Source: Endocalyx cinctus
Taxonomy: Eukaryota; Ascomycota; Sordariomycetes; Amphisphaeriales; Apiosporaceae
Direction: 5' to 3'
Assembly (NCBI GenBank): GCA_001600455.1
Contig: BCKC01000001.1
Location: forward strand, 3,126,441 to 3,190,440
DNA length: 64,000 bases
In this document: positions 8,935-21,690 of the stretch, piece after piece
Layout: each line of letters opens with the position of its first letter
Numbering within the stretch: position 1 is the stretch's first letter
The notes under the pieces: model-generated
What the model was told of the DNA's origin: nothing
Database searches by the model: none
What the model saw: only the letters and a program-made list of their open reading frames with translations
Program-made: the position numbers and the translations under genes

Positions 8935-10602
8935 AAAATACCTCGTCGGGCTCCATCCGTTGGTCCCCGCCAATTGTCTCTCCCTATACTCCACCTTTGC
9001 ATTCCTCATGATCAAGGGAATTAATAGTCTAAACTTGTGTGTATTGGGGTGATATCCGCTCTTTTATTTTATTTTTGTGATGTTCGTCCAGGGCAAGGGA
9101 GCGCAAGGGTGGGAGGTTATTCCACCCATTAGTTCAGATCGGATCTAGCTTTTGTTCAGATGATATGCACGTATCCATGGGGAGATTTGAAATCTTTCCT
9201 TCTTGGTATTGGAGTTAAAAACTGATAGAATTAGCGACATACATAAGCATAAAGCGCATTTGCATGGGGAGACGGGGAAAATAATGACTACCGGCTTCCA
9301 GGGACGTGCAGGTGGCTTTTTTTTTGTATGTGTGTTTCGGGTATGTATGGTCTACGATGACCCCTTTCCGAGCGATGTCATTTTAAGCTCTTTTCTTCTT
9401 CATCTTCCCTTTAATTCCAACTACATTAAAAGAGGATCGGTATATATTGGGAGAAATGTAGCAGAGAAAGACAACAAAGTGGGGATGAGATAGAGTGTTC
9501 CGGACCGGCCAAAGGTCGAATGATTATGATGGCTAATTAGACGTGCGTTTTATTACCTGGCCACCTGCATATTCCACCGTCCTCGATCCGTCGTGTAACT
9601 TGACAGATAGAGGGCGTCTAGACTCTACCACATCTATCTACATGACAATATGTTTAAAAAGGGGGGAGTCGACAGGACTAGGCTGGCAGGACGGGAGGCA
9701 GGGTTTCCCCGGGTTTCCGTACGCTACAACGTACATTACGCTACACTACCGAGCCGGATACTTTTTTTTTTTTTTTTTTTGATTTATGCAGTCTTAGGTA
9801 GCGCCAGCTTACTGCGTGGGCTGCGTTGTGCTGCGCATAGTAGTCATAGTATATGAAATAAAAGAATTTCAATAAATTCAATATAGAGAAAAGGGCAAAT
9901 CGGAGAATAAAAAGGTGGTGGTTTCTCGTTGAAAGTCCATCACATCGTACGTTCTGCAATAATTCGAGAGGGTTTTTTTTTTTTTTCTGTCAGACACGTG
10001 GGATACCTTCTCCCGTCTATCTCTGTCCATCGATCATCCTGGATCTGATCGTTTTACCGTAGACGATCGATATATTGCAGAGAGACAGATCACGTTATAC
10101 GATCGGACTTTTTTTTTTCTAAATTCACTCCGCATATTTTTTTTTTGTCATGCGTATCGTACATGCACACCGAGCATGAAGCATAACGGGGTCCTGCCTT
10201 GTTTTTTTTTCCCTCTCCCTTTGGGATCCTTCCCGATATTTACAACTTATTTCCTCGGCAGTAGAATCCGATCGATAGCCATAGATCGGTCCAGGTAGAG
10301 AGAGGGGGGGGGGGAATGTGGCTAGACTAGGACCTTTTGCACTTTGGGTATTTTACGGAATCAGGGAAACGAGGAGGCTTCTCAAGACGTGTCTCGTTTT
10401 TTTTTTCCTCTGGAAAATGCATAAAATAAGGCAATGGAGTGAGTGTGCGGCTCAGCGCGCATGAATTAACGTTGTCTTAGAAATTTTTCAGGTTGGTGAG
10501 AAAAAAAAAGGAGTTCCCCAAATCGCTTGCTCTCGAGACGAGAGGTGTGAATATGGCATAATGCTAGCTAGTGTTGGAGTAGAGTAGAATCCTTCGTCAG
10601 CT

Positions 10603-10630
10603 TGTGTGTGTGTGTGTGTGTGTGTGTGTG
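10603..10630. repeat. (TG)14 microsatellite
   Basis: A perfect TG dinucleotide run of 28 bases in intergenic DNA. Confidence 0.95.
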
Positions 10631-11215
10631 CACTAGGATAAACAAAGTTGAAACGCTTTGCATATTCAGGATTTATATTCTCCGAATTTCGTAGTGTAGA
10701 AACAAAAAGGGGTATTTATAGAACAGTGAATACCAGGGATGTTGCGTTGGGTAAGCGCGTAAGCATGTAACCTCGATAGATGAGAAATTGCCCGTATTAG
10801 AGACATATCATAGAGTAGCAATACACCATATACACGCACATATACGATATCTTGTCTTCGATCTCGTCGTCGCTGTTGGTTACATAACTTTTAAACGACT
10901 ATAATTTACCTCTAATACCATTTCCCACCCTCGGAGCTGGGTCTTCTTTCCCTCTTCACGTACACGAGATAGAATCATATAAGCGCTTGAGGATGCGGAG
11001 CAAACCGCGGGTATACAACAAGTGACGATAATAGTCAGCATCGTAGAAATTATATAACATTTATATCAATGACTGGTGAATATAACGCTTTACTCCTATG
11101 AATGCCCACCGCCGCTCCCTTTTTAAATCCATCCATATATAAACACAGCGCCTATATTCTAGATACATGTTCTTTTTTTTTTTTGGAGAATCTATATGGT
11201 GACATAAACGTAAAC

Positions 11216-13412
11216 TTAAAATATAATCCCCTGGGTACCCCTTTCCCACTTCTTCGGTATGACCTCGAGCGCCGATTTCCATCTTTTCCTGGCGCTCTCC
11301 GCTTTCTCCTCGTCCCCGGCCTCCCGGTACCACTTCTCGAGCATCTCGAGATCGCCGATCATGTACCCGAGATCGGGATCCCACCTCCCTTCCATGAGGC
11401 GGACGGCGCGGTCCAGGTTGGCGGTCGAGAGCTCGTGCTTCTCCCACTTGATCTTCACCATCTCCTTCTTCATCGTCGCACTTAGGCGAACCGCTTTCTT
11501 CTTCTTGCTCCTCTTGCTCTTGCGCGTCGTTGAAACTGCTAATTTGGGGTCCTGTGGTTTATTGTTGTTATCGTTTATTTTCCTCCTTTCCCCCGTCGGC
11601 CCGGATTGGCGCGCTTCCTCCTCCAGCTCGTCCTCGTCCTCGCTGTCGAAATCGATATCGATATCCTCGTACTCTTCCCTATAGTGGCGCGCGACGGCCG
11701 AGAAGGCGAGCGACTCGAAGAACTCGACGTTGTACTCGAACCCCTTGACGTGCTCGAGGACCTTCTCCGAGAGCTCGAGCGTCTTCGGCTCGCGCCAGCG
11801 GTTGCGCGTCCCCTGGATCAGCAGCTCGCTCGAGAGGAAGATGGTCATCTCCTCCGGGTCCCGGGGCGGGCTGGACCCGGCCGCGATGGGCGACCAGTTG
11901 CAGCGGCTCTGCAGCCGCAGGTACGCGTCGTCGCGGACCTGGTGCGCGCGCGGTATGAATATGAGCGGGTACAGGCGCGCGACGGTGCCCTCGGGCAGGC
12001 CCGTGGCCCGCTCGTCCACCTGCAGGAGGTTCTCGGTACACTCGAGCAGGAACGCCCTGTACTCGTCGTACTCGGCCGTATCGAGCAGCTTGAAGACGCC
12101 CTGAAAGAGGCGGGCGAGCGGGCCCTCGGAACGCTTGACCGCGTTCGAGTACGCCGCCAGGTACCGCCAGACCTCCTTGACGACGCCGAGGGTGGTGGCG
12201 TCCAGCATGAACTGGAACAGGTGCACGAGCGCGTAGATGGACGGCCGCTGAACCATCATGTGCAGGGACTTGAAGGCCTCCTCGCACATGGTGCCCCCAC
12301 GCTCGTACTCGCCGATGTGGAAGAGCCAGTCGGCGTTGGTCAGGTCCGTGATCGCGCACCGGAGCCGGTCCCCGCGGTAGATGGCCACGGGCGTCACCAT
12401 CGGCAGGTCGTGCGCGCAGTAAGGCGTCCAGGCGAGGTCCCTGGCGCACTGGAGCACGAGCTCCTGCAAGGGCAAGGTCCCGCCCGCCCGGATCGCCGGC
12501 GTCAGTAGCTCCGGCGGCGGCGTGACGCATCGCAGGTGGTCCGGCAGGTCCTCCGGCAGGCCCGGCTGCGCGAGGTCGTACTGCGAGATGCCCTTGCGCT
12601 TCAGGTACGCGTCGATCGCTACCTCCTTCCCGTTCCGCTGGAAGGCCGTCCGCTTCCCCAAAGCGTTCCGCTGCCGCTGCAGTTGTAACATCGCGATCAC
12701 CTCCTTCTTGCTATTGTTCTTGCTGAAACCCCACTTGTCGAAACGTGACTTGTACATCCGGACCCTGTTAAAGAGAAGAAACAAGCGCAAGTCTGGTTAG
12801 ATAATATGAATAACAAAAAATCACACTCGTACAGGGGATCTATCTCTTTCCCTTTCCCCTGTCGTCCTTCGTGTCTAGACTGTGAGTTGAAGAAGGGTGC
12901 AATTGCTGTTTTACTTACGTGGCTCTAAACCCTCTCTGGCGCATCACCGCCATGACCTCCTTCAGCGGCCTATTCTCCTCGAGGTATAACCTTCGGATCT
13001 CCTCCTTATGGGTCTCCCACTCCTGAGAGGAGTGCTGCTGGGAGCGGTAGGCCTCCCCGGTCTGCGACGAGAAGACGGACTGCATGTGCGTCGGGGCGGC
13101 CGTCGTCGACGGCGGAGAAGCAGAATTAGTAGAAGAAGAAGAAGAAGAAGAAGAAGGGGAAGCCTTGGAAGCGTGTTCCGAAGAGGCGTTTTCTTGATGA
13201 CGCCTGCCGGTCGTTATCGTCGTCACGGCCGGGGGCTCAGCCGGCGGTGTCTGCTCGGGTGAGACGAGGGCCCGACTTGATCGGTGGGGTATGATAGTCA
13301 TGGTCGACGGAGGGCTGGTGGTCGAAGAAGATGACGATGATGGTGAGGGGCTGGGCGTCGCTGTCGGGGCAAAACTCTGGTGCCCTTCGGCGACAAAAGT
13401 ATAGTCGTTCAT
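11216..13412 (-). CDS. Clr5-domain protein, putative regulator
   Basis: Two exons (13412-12919 and 12764-11216) encode 680 residues. The 154-bp intron (GTAAGT donor, CAG acceptor) splits the Clr5 domain, and splicing joins QRGFRAT to VRMYKSRFDKWGF in frame. The start is the ATG at 13412-13410; the upstream in-frame GTG was not used. Residues 1-130 are a Ser/Thr/Pro-rich disordered arm with a serine run. The Clr5 domain is at about 131-182 (EWETHKEEIRRLYLEENRPL...). The rest is a long helical region carrying GEYERGGTMCEEAFKSLH-type repeats, possibly TPR-like. The end is acidic (IDIDFDSEDEDELEEEA) followed by a Lys/Arg nuclear-localisation-like patch, KSKRSKKKKA. Clr5 domains were named from a fission-yeast silencing factor; most filamentous-fungal members have no known function. 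Third positions are very GC-rich, unlike the AT-rich flanks. Confidence 0.9.
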
Positions 13413-15687
13413 GTTTCTCACCTATTTAGATCCAGTTCTTCGAATATCGGATGATAATACATTTAGAAGTTACAATAGAGATTCCCCAGAAGGTTTCGAT
13501 ACCACTAGCCCCTTTTCTTTTCTTTTCTTTTCTTTTTTTTCTCGTCCTCTTTTCCTAGAAGGCACTGCTTGATAATTAACTGTGGGTTGACTTTGGTTCC
13601 GATAGAGTCAATCTGCACCGAAGGGTTTAATTTCGTAGCATGGAGATGTGCGATTGGAAAACAAGGATATATGTTCTATTTGTGTGTATATATTCCTTGT
13701 ACGTGTATTATGTAATAGTCTGTGTGTCGAACAAAGAAGGGGGGCAAAACCACCGGGGCCGTTAAGGGTTTAAGATAAAACTCAATCGACAGTTGGGTAT
13801 GAATAAGGTGTATGTTTCATGAAGATAAAGGTTATTATTGAGTAGAAAGGAGGGTATAAAAGCAAAGAGAAAATAAATAGATAATATGGGATAATAAATC
13901 TGATAATAGATGAGGCCTCTGTATAGAATGACGGATGTATGAATATATCTCGTGAGCAGGTTACCTTACCCCGTAAGCCGTGACTGCCAGGGTATAATTC
14001 AATAATCAATTTAATCAAAGTAACACGAGGGATGGTCGAGGTACACCAAGGGATTCTCGTTACTAGAATCAAGTGCTTAGAATCGACAATGCGTAGATCG
14101 AGGCTACAAAGTCAGGGGTAGACCTAGACTGAGATTTGGAGAGTGACTAAAAAAAGAAAGGGAGGGAGGGGTTACATTCAAGAATGAGGACGAGGACGAG
14201 GGTTAGAGGTATAGATAGAGGGAGAGAGACAGGATAAAGAGGGTAGGAAAGAAAAATGGTAAGTTTCCACGTGAAATAGCTGTATAACACACCTTACACG
14301 TACATACCGTACATACATAATACAGGTACAGGTCAGACGGTAACGCTATTGCAGATGTACTTCTAGACCAAATAGAGAAATAAGCCAATGCTTTTATTTA
14401 TTAATAAAAGAAAGCATTCGTACATATCTCCTTTTTCTTTACTTTTCTTTTTTTTTTCTACCCCGTTTTCCTCGTTGTTTATAACCACAGCAATAATAAT
14501 AATAATTACTGCATGGCATCATTAGAGAGAAAAAAAAGGTGGGCTTCAAGTGGGCAGATTGGCGGGTAGTAGAATTAGGGCCAAACACAACCAAGGTACC
14601 AACTTATTTTGGACTACATAGACTTGATATACCTACTATAAGGTACAGCTGTAAGGCAATCGTAAAGTAACTATAAATTAACTGTAAAGGTGACCGTAAA
14701 GTAACTGTAGAATAACTGTAGAATAACTGTAGAATAACTATAAGGTAGTTTAACTGTCTACGTTAAAATCCTAGGATGGTCCGGTTTAGGGGTAACAAAC
14801 ATTTATCATGAAAGTTGTATACCAAAATGAAAGTCACTTCGTATTAATAATATTCGGCATTGAGAAAGAGTGAATTTCGGCCTCGGTATTAACGCGTGAG
14901 AAGCTTAGATTAACCTCGTGGATAACTGAGCTCAATTGGGTTGAATGATCCAGGATATGAGGATACCATTGCGGGTTACAGCACGATGGTTTCACGCATG
15001 CCGATGACATATCGTCATTATCATTAAGTAACCCTTGCGAAAAATAAAAAATAAAATAAAATAAAAATATGGAAATATTTCATGTCCCACAGCTTCGCGT
15101 TGATTTATTGCCAAATCGCAGTATACTTACTACCTAGGTATATACCCAGGGCTGCCAGGTAACAAAACATATCGGGTACTACGTTATACTATGTAGTGGA
15201 TAGATACTGTTTCCGCGTGGCGGGTCCTCGAGAGTAAAAAAGTCCCTGATTACTCTTTTAGGAATTATGAATACTCTTTTCTTCTCTCAACGCCATCGTG
15301 AAGTGTAATTGGTGGGGTTTTCCTTTGCAATAACATATCTATGCAAAGTCTCACAAGTCTCACAAATCTCTTGGCCATTCCACTGCTTTTCATTTACCGT
15401 ACTGTCTGACTGACAAGTCTTTTTCACTATAGCCAACTAGTATGAACTATAGATCTCATTTGCATCTGGTAGGCTCGTCATATATCATAATATAGAATAT
15501 ACAATTCTGTTACCAACATTCCATTCCGTTCTATCCCAACATCTCCCTCTCATCATCTTGGGTTATCTTGTGAATTTTTTTTTTATTCTTTAACTTTCGA
15601 TCTATATATATAGAAAACCTTCATAACAAAAGAAAAATAGAATAAAATAAAATAAATAACCCGCCTCGAGGGAAAATGAGCTCTCAT
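13413..15687. other. Intergenic DNA, no gene seen
   Basis: About 2.3 kb of AT-rich DNA contains the presumed promoter of the Clr5 gene (with a TTTTC-repeat tract at 13,513-13,540), an 11-bp minisatellite, AAAAT-type repeats at 15,043-15,066 and the 3' region of the monooxygenase gene. No frame has recognisable protein features. Confidence 0.55.
14691..14745. repeat. 11-bp minisatellite, unit TAACTGTAGAA
   Basis: Three exact copies at 14,702-14,734 are flanked by degenerate copies (TGACCGTAAAG before, TAACTATAAGG after). Weaker traces extend upstream to about 14,650. It is short tandem intergenic repeat DNA with no evident function. Confidence 0.8.
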
Positions 15688-18025
15688 TTACATCTTAACA
15701 GAGGTCATGCCCTTTTTACCTGTAAATACGCTAGTGATACCGGAGAAGATACCTACCAATGAGGCAAAAAAGTACACGGCCAAACTGAGCGGTCCGAAGA
15801 TCATCATCGGTAAGATTGACAACGTAAGGTGACCTTATATGTTTCACACGGAATTAGCCACTTATTGCCTCACCGGTTTTTTTTTTTTTTTTTTTTTTTT
15901 TTTTCGATAGATTTGCGAAGAAGGCAGTAGATCCACCAAAAAAAAAAAGATGACGAAGAGGGAAGGGTGGAATAGTTTGAATATTGAGAAACGAGAGAAA
16001 AAAAAAAAACTTTAACTCACCGAAAACCCACTCTCGTCTAGCGACGGTATCCCACATCTCGGTCGTCATTATCTCGACCGCGCCCTGCTCCCACGCCCAA
16101 GGACCTACCAACCGGAACTTGGTAGGGACGTTTGCGCTCAGCGCCCACGTGAGGAGCAGCTTCCACCACGCGCTGCTGCCGCTGTTCCGCCACCCGACCT
16201 TCAGGACCTGCGTCAGGGAAGGCGCCGTGCCCATATCGAGGCCGAGCTGGTACGCGTAGCTCTCGTGATCGACGCCGTGGCGGATCCGCGCGTTCATCTT
16301 GGAGTAGAGCCGGTAATGACGCTCGTCCTCGGCCGTCAGCGGAGCCGGGATCCGGCGAGGGGCTAGGAGGTTCAGGATCCACAGCTGCGCCTGCATCTCC
16401 GCCAGAGGGGGGATCGCCCCCAAGTTCGGCCGCACGAACCCGATGTACCCGATAGACGGGTCCGAAGGGTGCCAGATGTCGCGCACGAGCGGCTCGGACG
16501 CCGTCGTCGGGAGCTGATCGGGCCTCTTGCTCTTGAGGAACGGGAACGAGTGCTTGTAGCCCGTGCAGAAGACGATCACGTCCGCCTTGATCTTCTCGTC
16601 CTTCATCCGCGCGTACTCGGGCCTGCCGTTGTTCTTGAACCGCACGTACCCCTTCTCGTCGATACGCTCCGGCCACGGGGCCACCTCGATCTCCCGTCCC
16701 TTCGTGTCTATGGGTGCCGTCTTGATCAGGACCTTGTGGAGGAACTGGAAAAACGTCTGCGGGGTCTTGGGCTTCCACCCCTTTTCCATGTACGGCGCGA
16801 TCTTGTAGCCGGACTTGTTGAAGAACACTATTTTTTTTTTGTTGATGTGGAGGTTAGAAAAAGTAAATAAAACGAATTCTCTTGAGACCTCTAGCAATTC
16901 CAAGCACTACTGTGCCCTACTTGAACAAGTAGTATCATAGTGATAAGAGATCGCTCGCATATTTACTTACATTCGGCGGTAGTCCATCCCTTAGGCTTCT
17001 CACCTATCCACTGGTCTGAACCGTGGGTAGTTCCCCAGGACATCCACGATACCCAGCGAACGTATATATCGTAGAAGTCCCACAAGATCTGGTGGTTCCT
17101 AAGCCATGGATGAACGTATGCGGTGTCGAAAAGACTAGCTCGTGATACGTCGATTGGTACTTGAGGTCGCGCATCAGGCTTACGAGGTGGCATGAAAAAG
17201 AGCCTTGGGCTTGGGTTTCTCTGTAGGAAAAAAGAAAGTCGGTCTTAACTTAAGAAGATACAAAAAGATAGCTTGCGATAATCATCTCACCTTGGGAGCT
17301 AAATGGAACCCATCTCGATGGCACAAGACAACCCTCTCGGTAGGCGAGTTTACGGCGAGGTACGAGATATCTGCGCCCGTCTCACCCGTTCCCAGGACGA
17401 AGACGTTCTTTCCGAGGCCGAACTGGGACCTATCCTTGAATTGAGAGGAGTGTATGGCGACCGGAACTTTCTCGATCCCTTCGAGCTTGGGGACGGCCGG
17501 CTCGACGTGTAGACCGGAGCAGACGGCAACGCCGTCGCACTCCCAGGTTTGAGTCACCCCCTTGGACTCGTATGTGACGACGTGGCCGCCGCCCTTCCGA
17601 TCTTCGACGCTCGTGACGCGCGTGTTGAGGTTGATGTGCGGCCATAGGTTGAACTGAGTGCAGTAATCGTGAAGGTATTGGAGATAGTCGGCGATAGGAA
17701 TGAAGTCTTCCGAATCATCCTTCACTCTGAAGTCGGAGAAAGTCGTGAGTTGCTTCGATGATACGAGCTATTATTATATATGCGGTTAGTGCCCGGAACA
17801 GAGGAGAAGTATTCCTTTACGTGCGATTGTAACGCGAGGAAGGGAAAGGATACACACCTCTCCATTTTCGTATGTTCTCGCCTTGAAAGTACCTCCGATG
17901 AAGTCTTCCGATTCGAACAGCTTGGCTTCAATGGGTTCGGTTCCTAAGGTAGATTGGGCGCTCAGGAGGTACTTCAAAGTCACGAGTCCCGAGGCGCCTG
18001 CGCCTATGATCACAATCCTACCCAT
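15688..18025 (-). CDS. Flavin-containing monooxygenase with C-terminal membrane segment
   Basis: FAD/NADPH enzyme of the FMO/Baeyer-Villiger-like superfamily, expected to oxygenate a small molecule at N, S or a carbonyl; the substrate is unknown. Five exons in transcript order (18025-17858, 17767-17291, 17220-16971, 16827-16021, 15833-15688) give 615 residues with frame kept at all junctions. Motifs are the FAD Rossmann GAGASG (residues 8-13), HSSQF (about 162-166) in the FMO fingerprint position, the NADPH Rossmann GTGETG (about 182-187) and VFCTGY (about 385-390). The last exon encodes a hydrophobic stretch (MMIFGPLSLAVYFFASLVGI) followed by a Lys-containing tail, so the protein is probably anchored to the ER or another membrane by its C-terminus. 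Without the last exon the frame runs into a homopolymer-rich intron. No biosynthetic genes lie beside it. Confidence 0.92.
15877..15904. repeat. (T)28 homopolymer inside the last monooxygenase intron
   Basis: A 28-base T run on the given strand is a poly(A) run in the pre-mRNA of the minus-strand monooxygenase. It lies inside the intron between 16,020 and 15,834. It may cause internal oligo-dT priming in cDNA work or length polymorphism. Confidence 0.85.
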
Positions 18026-21000
18026 CCTTGTCTTTAATATATATGTCGTGGAACGATGCAGATATCAGGATCAAAGCTGAGACCCGGTACACACTCTCGG
18101 ATAGATCCTGTACTTGGGAAGCAGATCGGCTGCTACAACATATGAGATCTACTGAGGGTAGGGGGGCGTTTTCCGATTCTAAGAGCCAGACGAACGACAC
18201 GCCCGCCCAAGGGCTCTTTATACTTTGGAAAGAGGGCTCATTCCCCAAAAAAAGAAAAAAACCGATTCGGCACCTACCTTTCATATCCCCCTTGACCTCC
18301 ATTGCCCACGCTCCGGCATTATTCCTTGCTTTCCTCGAGACATTCTCTTACGACATTGATTTACTCAGGACGTCTTGAGATACCGAAGGTGGTGGCGATA
18401 AAAAATCCCCTGGTAAACCATGCCCCCTTACGGTAGGTAGTAGGCACAGGAGGAAAAGGATTCTTCGTCCATTACTCACCTGAACCAATCATCAGCACGA
18501 TAGGTGTGGAAATCGTATAACCGAATCGAGTTTCAAGTAGTCAAACAGACTGATCAATGGATCACAAGACTCGATGAAGGTGCCGCCCTCGTAACAAAGT
18601 TACATCGTCATGTTCATATCTGTAACGATATATGCAGACATCTACATGTAGGACAGAGTTGTTGCAGACACACGTATACAGTTACAGGGGTCCTTTGAAG
18701 GACTTCTCTTAGTAGTACATGGCTCGCGGATCAATGAAAAGTCGAGCTTCGTTATCACAACTTACGGACCCGGTATTGCAACATCGTCTTCTTCACTGTA
18801 ACTCAGTTTCTCACCTGCAGTCTCTGCCCCTTGACTGCAGTATACAATTTCTTCGCTGTAACATGGCGTTACATTGACTTTACAATCCTGATAGTTGATA
18901 AGTGTGGACCCCTATTGTTGCACAGGAGAGAAGAAGTATGACCATAGAATGTGAATACAGTCTGCGAGAGAAACGAATCCCAATACTTTACTTAAAGTGA
19001 CGAGAAACGATTTATTTGTGGTTTCATGATGTATAAAGTAACTAAGAGGGTTGTTTATACAGTAATTAGTTGCGCTGCCAATTGGAGTCTCTTTACTACC
19101 ACGGCAGCATGGCTAGAAGGGGGCTTGCCTGGGGTTTAGTTAGGGTTGTATGGAGCCCCATATAAAGAAAGTCAGTGTTCCTTTTTTTTTTTTTCATGGC
19201 ACTGAACAGGAAACCGTTTATCAACCTTGGAATTCAGAGAAAGATAAAACAAAAAAGAAGAGGAACAAGGAAAATACGACGTATGAGTGAGAAAAGGCCA
19301 GCATTCTCCTCATCTTATATGTACGAAGATAAGGCTGGCCCTGTCGAGGCCGTGGTAAAAGCGGCAAGCCGAATTGATATACTGAAAGAAATCTGACGTG
19401 AGATCAGAGTTCTGTACTTACTGACGGCTGCAGCGGTTGAGCGGGTATCGGGGCAAGAATAATCTATCTACCCATCTGACAGAATAGTAGATCTCGTCCT
19501 ACCATCTGTATAGTGTAGCATCTGCTATACATATACACAGTATATGATTGTTGAGTCTTTATTTGTCAGAAACCCCCCACTGCTAGACGGACATGGCAGC
19601 TAGTATTGCGGGGTGTAAAAGGAATGGAATCGTGGAGAAGCGTTGTGAGGCGAGAGCGCGAACCCATCGTATCATTCCAATGGATTAGAATACTCTTGAT
19701 CGTAGTTCTCTATCATGAATTGGTCGAGCGCATATAATTTTAGTCTACACTTATAAAATTAAGATAATATTGAGTGATTAAGTTATACTCGGTTTCCGTT
19801 CGTATCGCTAGGATGTAATATCTCGGGCTGGGTGGTTTATCAGACGGGATAGATTAGGTACTGCAGGGTAAAGGTTTCTGATATGCGTACGTACTTCATC
19901 CCCCCAAAGAGGTGCGCGATGCATTAGCACTAGCCTTATTGCAAGGGGGGATGGTAAGGGTAAGGATGAGAGGATTGATAGAAGTAGAGAGAGTAAATCT
20001 GGATAGACTAAATCCAAAGAGTTAGGTGGGTTATTTGAGACCTAATACGGCAGGAAAACCGATCATATCATATATTACAATCGAAGTGCGTCTGGTTTTT
20101 GAAAGTAAGGAATGCGGAATGCATTGGTTGGCATTGATAGACATTGATTGACTATCAGTTGATATCGATTGATAGATACAGTTTTTTCTTAGGTGAGTCT
20201 TCTCGTCAACCCGATGGACTCAAGGTCAAAACAAAGATGATAATGATACAAGCTGATCTATCATCTCTATCTCTCTATCTCTACCTCTCTATCTCTACCA
20301 ATCTGCCAATGTCCACGGGTACCTATTTACTTACTTACGTAAGTACTCATTTGATCACCAATTTTACTAGGTAGGTACTCTCTAGTAGCTTACTAAGGAT
20401 TTACTTCGTCTAGCTACTTAGGTTGTTAGGGCCACTCAGCTACCTAGGTACTTTAGTACTTAGTCATACCTACCTCTAGGTAGTATACACATTACGGAGT
20501 CATGTAGGCCTACAAGTAAGAACTACTTAACGTAGTTGGGCCACACAAATTTAAGGTTCCGTAGTTGTAAGATGTCGGAGTTCTAGCGTAAGCGTCCGAC
20601 AGAAAGTTTACTTAATTTATCTACAAGGTACAGTACAATAGGTACAATACTGAGATGGATAGTGTGGTAGAACTAAATAACACGTATTCAATTGAGAAGA
20701 GGATGATTATCCTAGTCTGATGTTGTTGTATTGCATTCTTTCCAACCTATCTTATTTTTAATACTTGTGAAGAGACGATGTAGATGACGATACCTCATCT
20801 CAGATTTCAATTGTTTTTTTTTTTTTTTTATGGTAACTATGACGTCAAAATGATTATTGACTGACCTCGGGAAAACGTGTTAAAACTAACACCCGTGGAC
20901 ATTTTACCAGGGTAGAGAACCTTTGTAACATGTAAGATCGCGTAAATTACCAGGTTATTATTATGTTTAAGTGGTGTTTCAACACTATCTTACTCACTGA

Positions 21001-21690
21001 TTGGTTTAAATGGCCTTAGAGCCTACCGCGTAACAAAACGGTAACATATCGGTAACGTGATGAAAGGAACAGTTTACTAGTAATAGCCTACCTATAATGG
21101 ATGTAAGCACCTAAGTTAGGTATCCCTATCCACTATGTGATTGTGATTTCGTGTTACCATCCTATGTCATCGTACTTTACTTTCTTTTCCTATCCCACCA
21201 TTCGTTATCCCTATTTCTTATTTACCCTATAGAACATCTTCATTTTTTTATTATCACTCTTTACTGATCGTTTTATTACCTCGTCAGTTGATTTTTAGAG
21301 ACTTGGTTTTCTCTAAAGATCATAAAACGTAATTTTATTTTTTATCAATTGATAGATACTTTGTGTTTCGTCCAGTCTCACCTTGTATTATTTTCCTTTT
21401 TTTTTTCTCCTCTCTTCCAGTTGATGTCTTTCATTCTATTAGTTGAATCAGGAAATCTACGCATTCATCATAAGGTTTTTCTATCTACTTATTATTAGAT
21501 ACTTCCTGCATAATATCTGCGTCCTATCCTCCCGTCTCCCGTCTCCCGCCTTTCGCCACCCGTCCAGCCGCCTCCTTAACCCCTGTTTTAATATATACCT
21601 ACCTACGATCTTATAGTTCTGCTAGCTTGAACTGTCCCCGAAACTCACTTTCTTGGTTTGAGTGACGGTTCAACCTAGTCAGGATAAAAT
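18026..21690. other. Intergenic DNA between two divergent genes
   Basis: About 3.7 kb separate the monooxygenase start (-) and the acyltransferase start (+), so both promoters lie here. It contains TATC/CTCT repeats around 20,265-20,300, AGGTACCT-type palindromes at 20,320-20,480, a perfect TGACGTCA (20,840-20,847) and a CT-rich leader near 21,520-21,570. No coding region is supported. Confidence 0.55.
20840..20847. promoter_or_regulatory. CRE-like palindrome TGACGTCA
   Basis: A perfect TGACGTCA octamer is the consensus for CREB/ATF-type bZIP factors. It stands about 845 bp upstream of the sterol acyltransferase start. A single octamer of this kind may occur by chance. Confidence 0.25.

Larger units (their letters stand above)
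8329..11215. other. Intergenic DNA, convergent side, no gene seen
   Basis: About 2.9 kb lie between two convergent genes. Both strands have only short frames without recognisable protein. It holds 3' regions, many T or A homopolymers of 8-18 bases (for example 9762-9780 and 9971-9986), a (TC)13 and a (TG)14 microsatellite, and a G-run at 10,305-10,314. Confidence 0.6.

Noticed and set aside
8718..9052. Ser/Leu- and Arg/Glu-repeat frames around 8.9 kb
   Set aside because: They are produced by the (TC)13 microsatellite in different frames.
11606..12530. Plus- and minus-strand frames of about 280-300 codons inside the Clr5-domain gene
   Set aside because: GC-rich third positions open alternative frames; the sequences are Arg/Ala/Pro-biased and the real gene has a domain and a verified splice junction.
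16038..16870. Overlapping frames within monooxygenase exon 4
   Set aside because: Shadows of the FMO exon, Arg/Gly/Asp-biased, with no independent start or motif.
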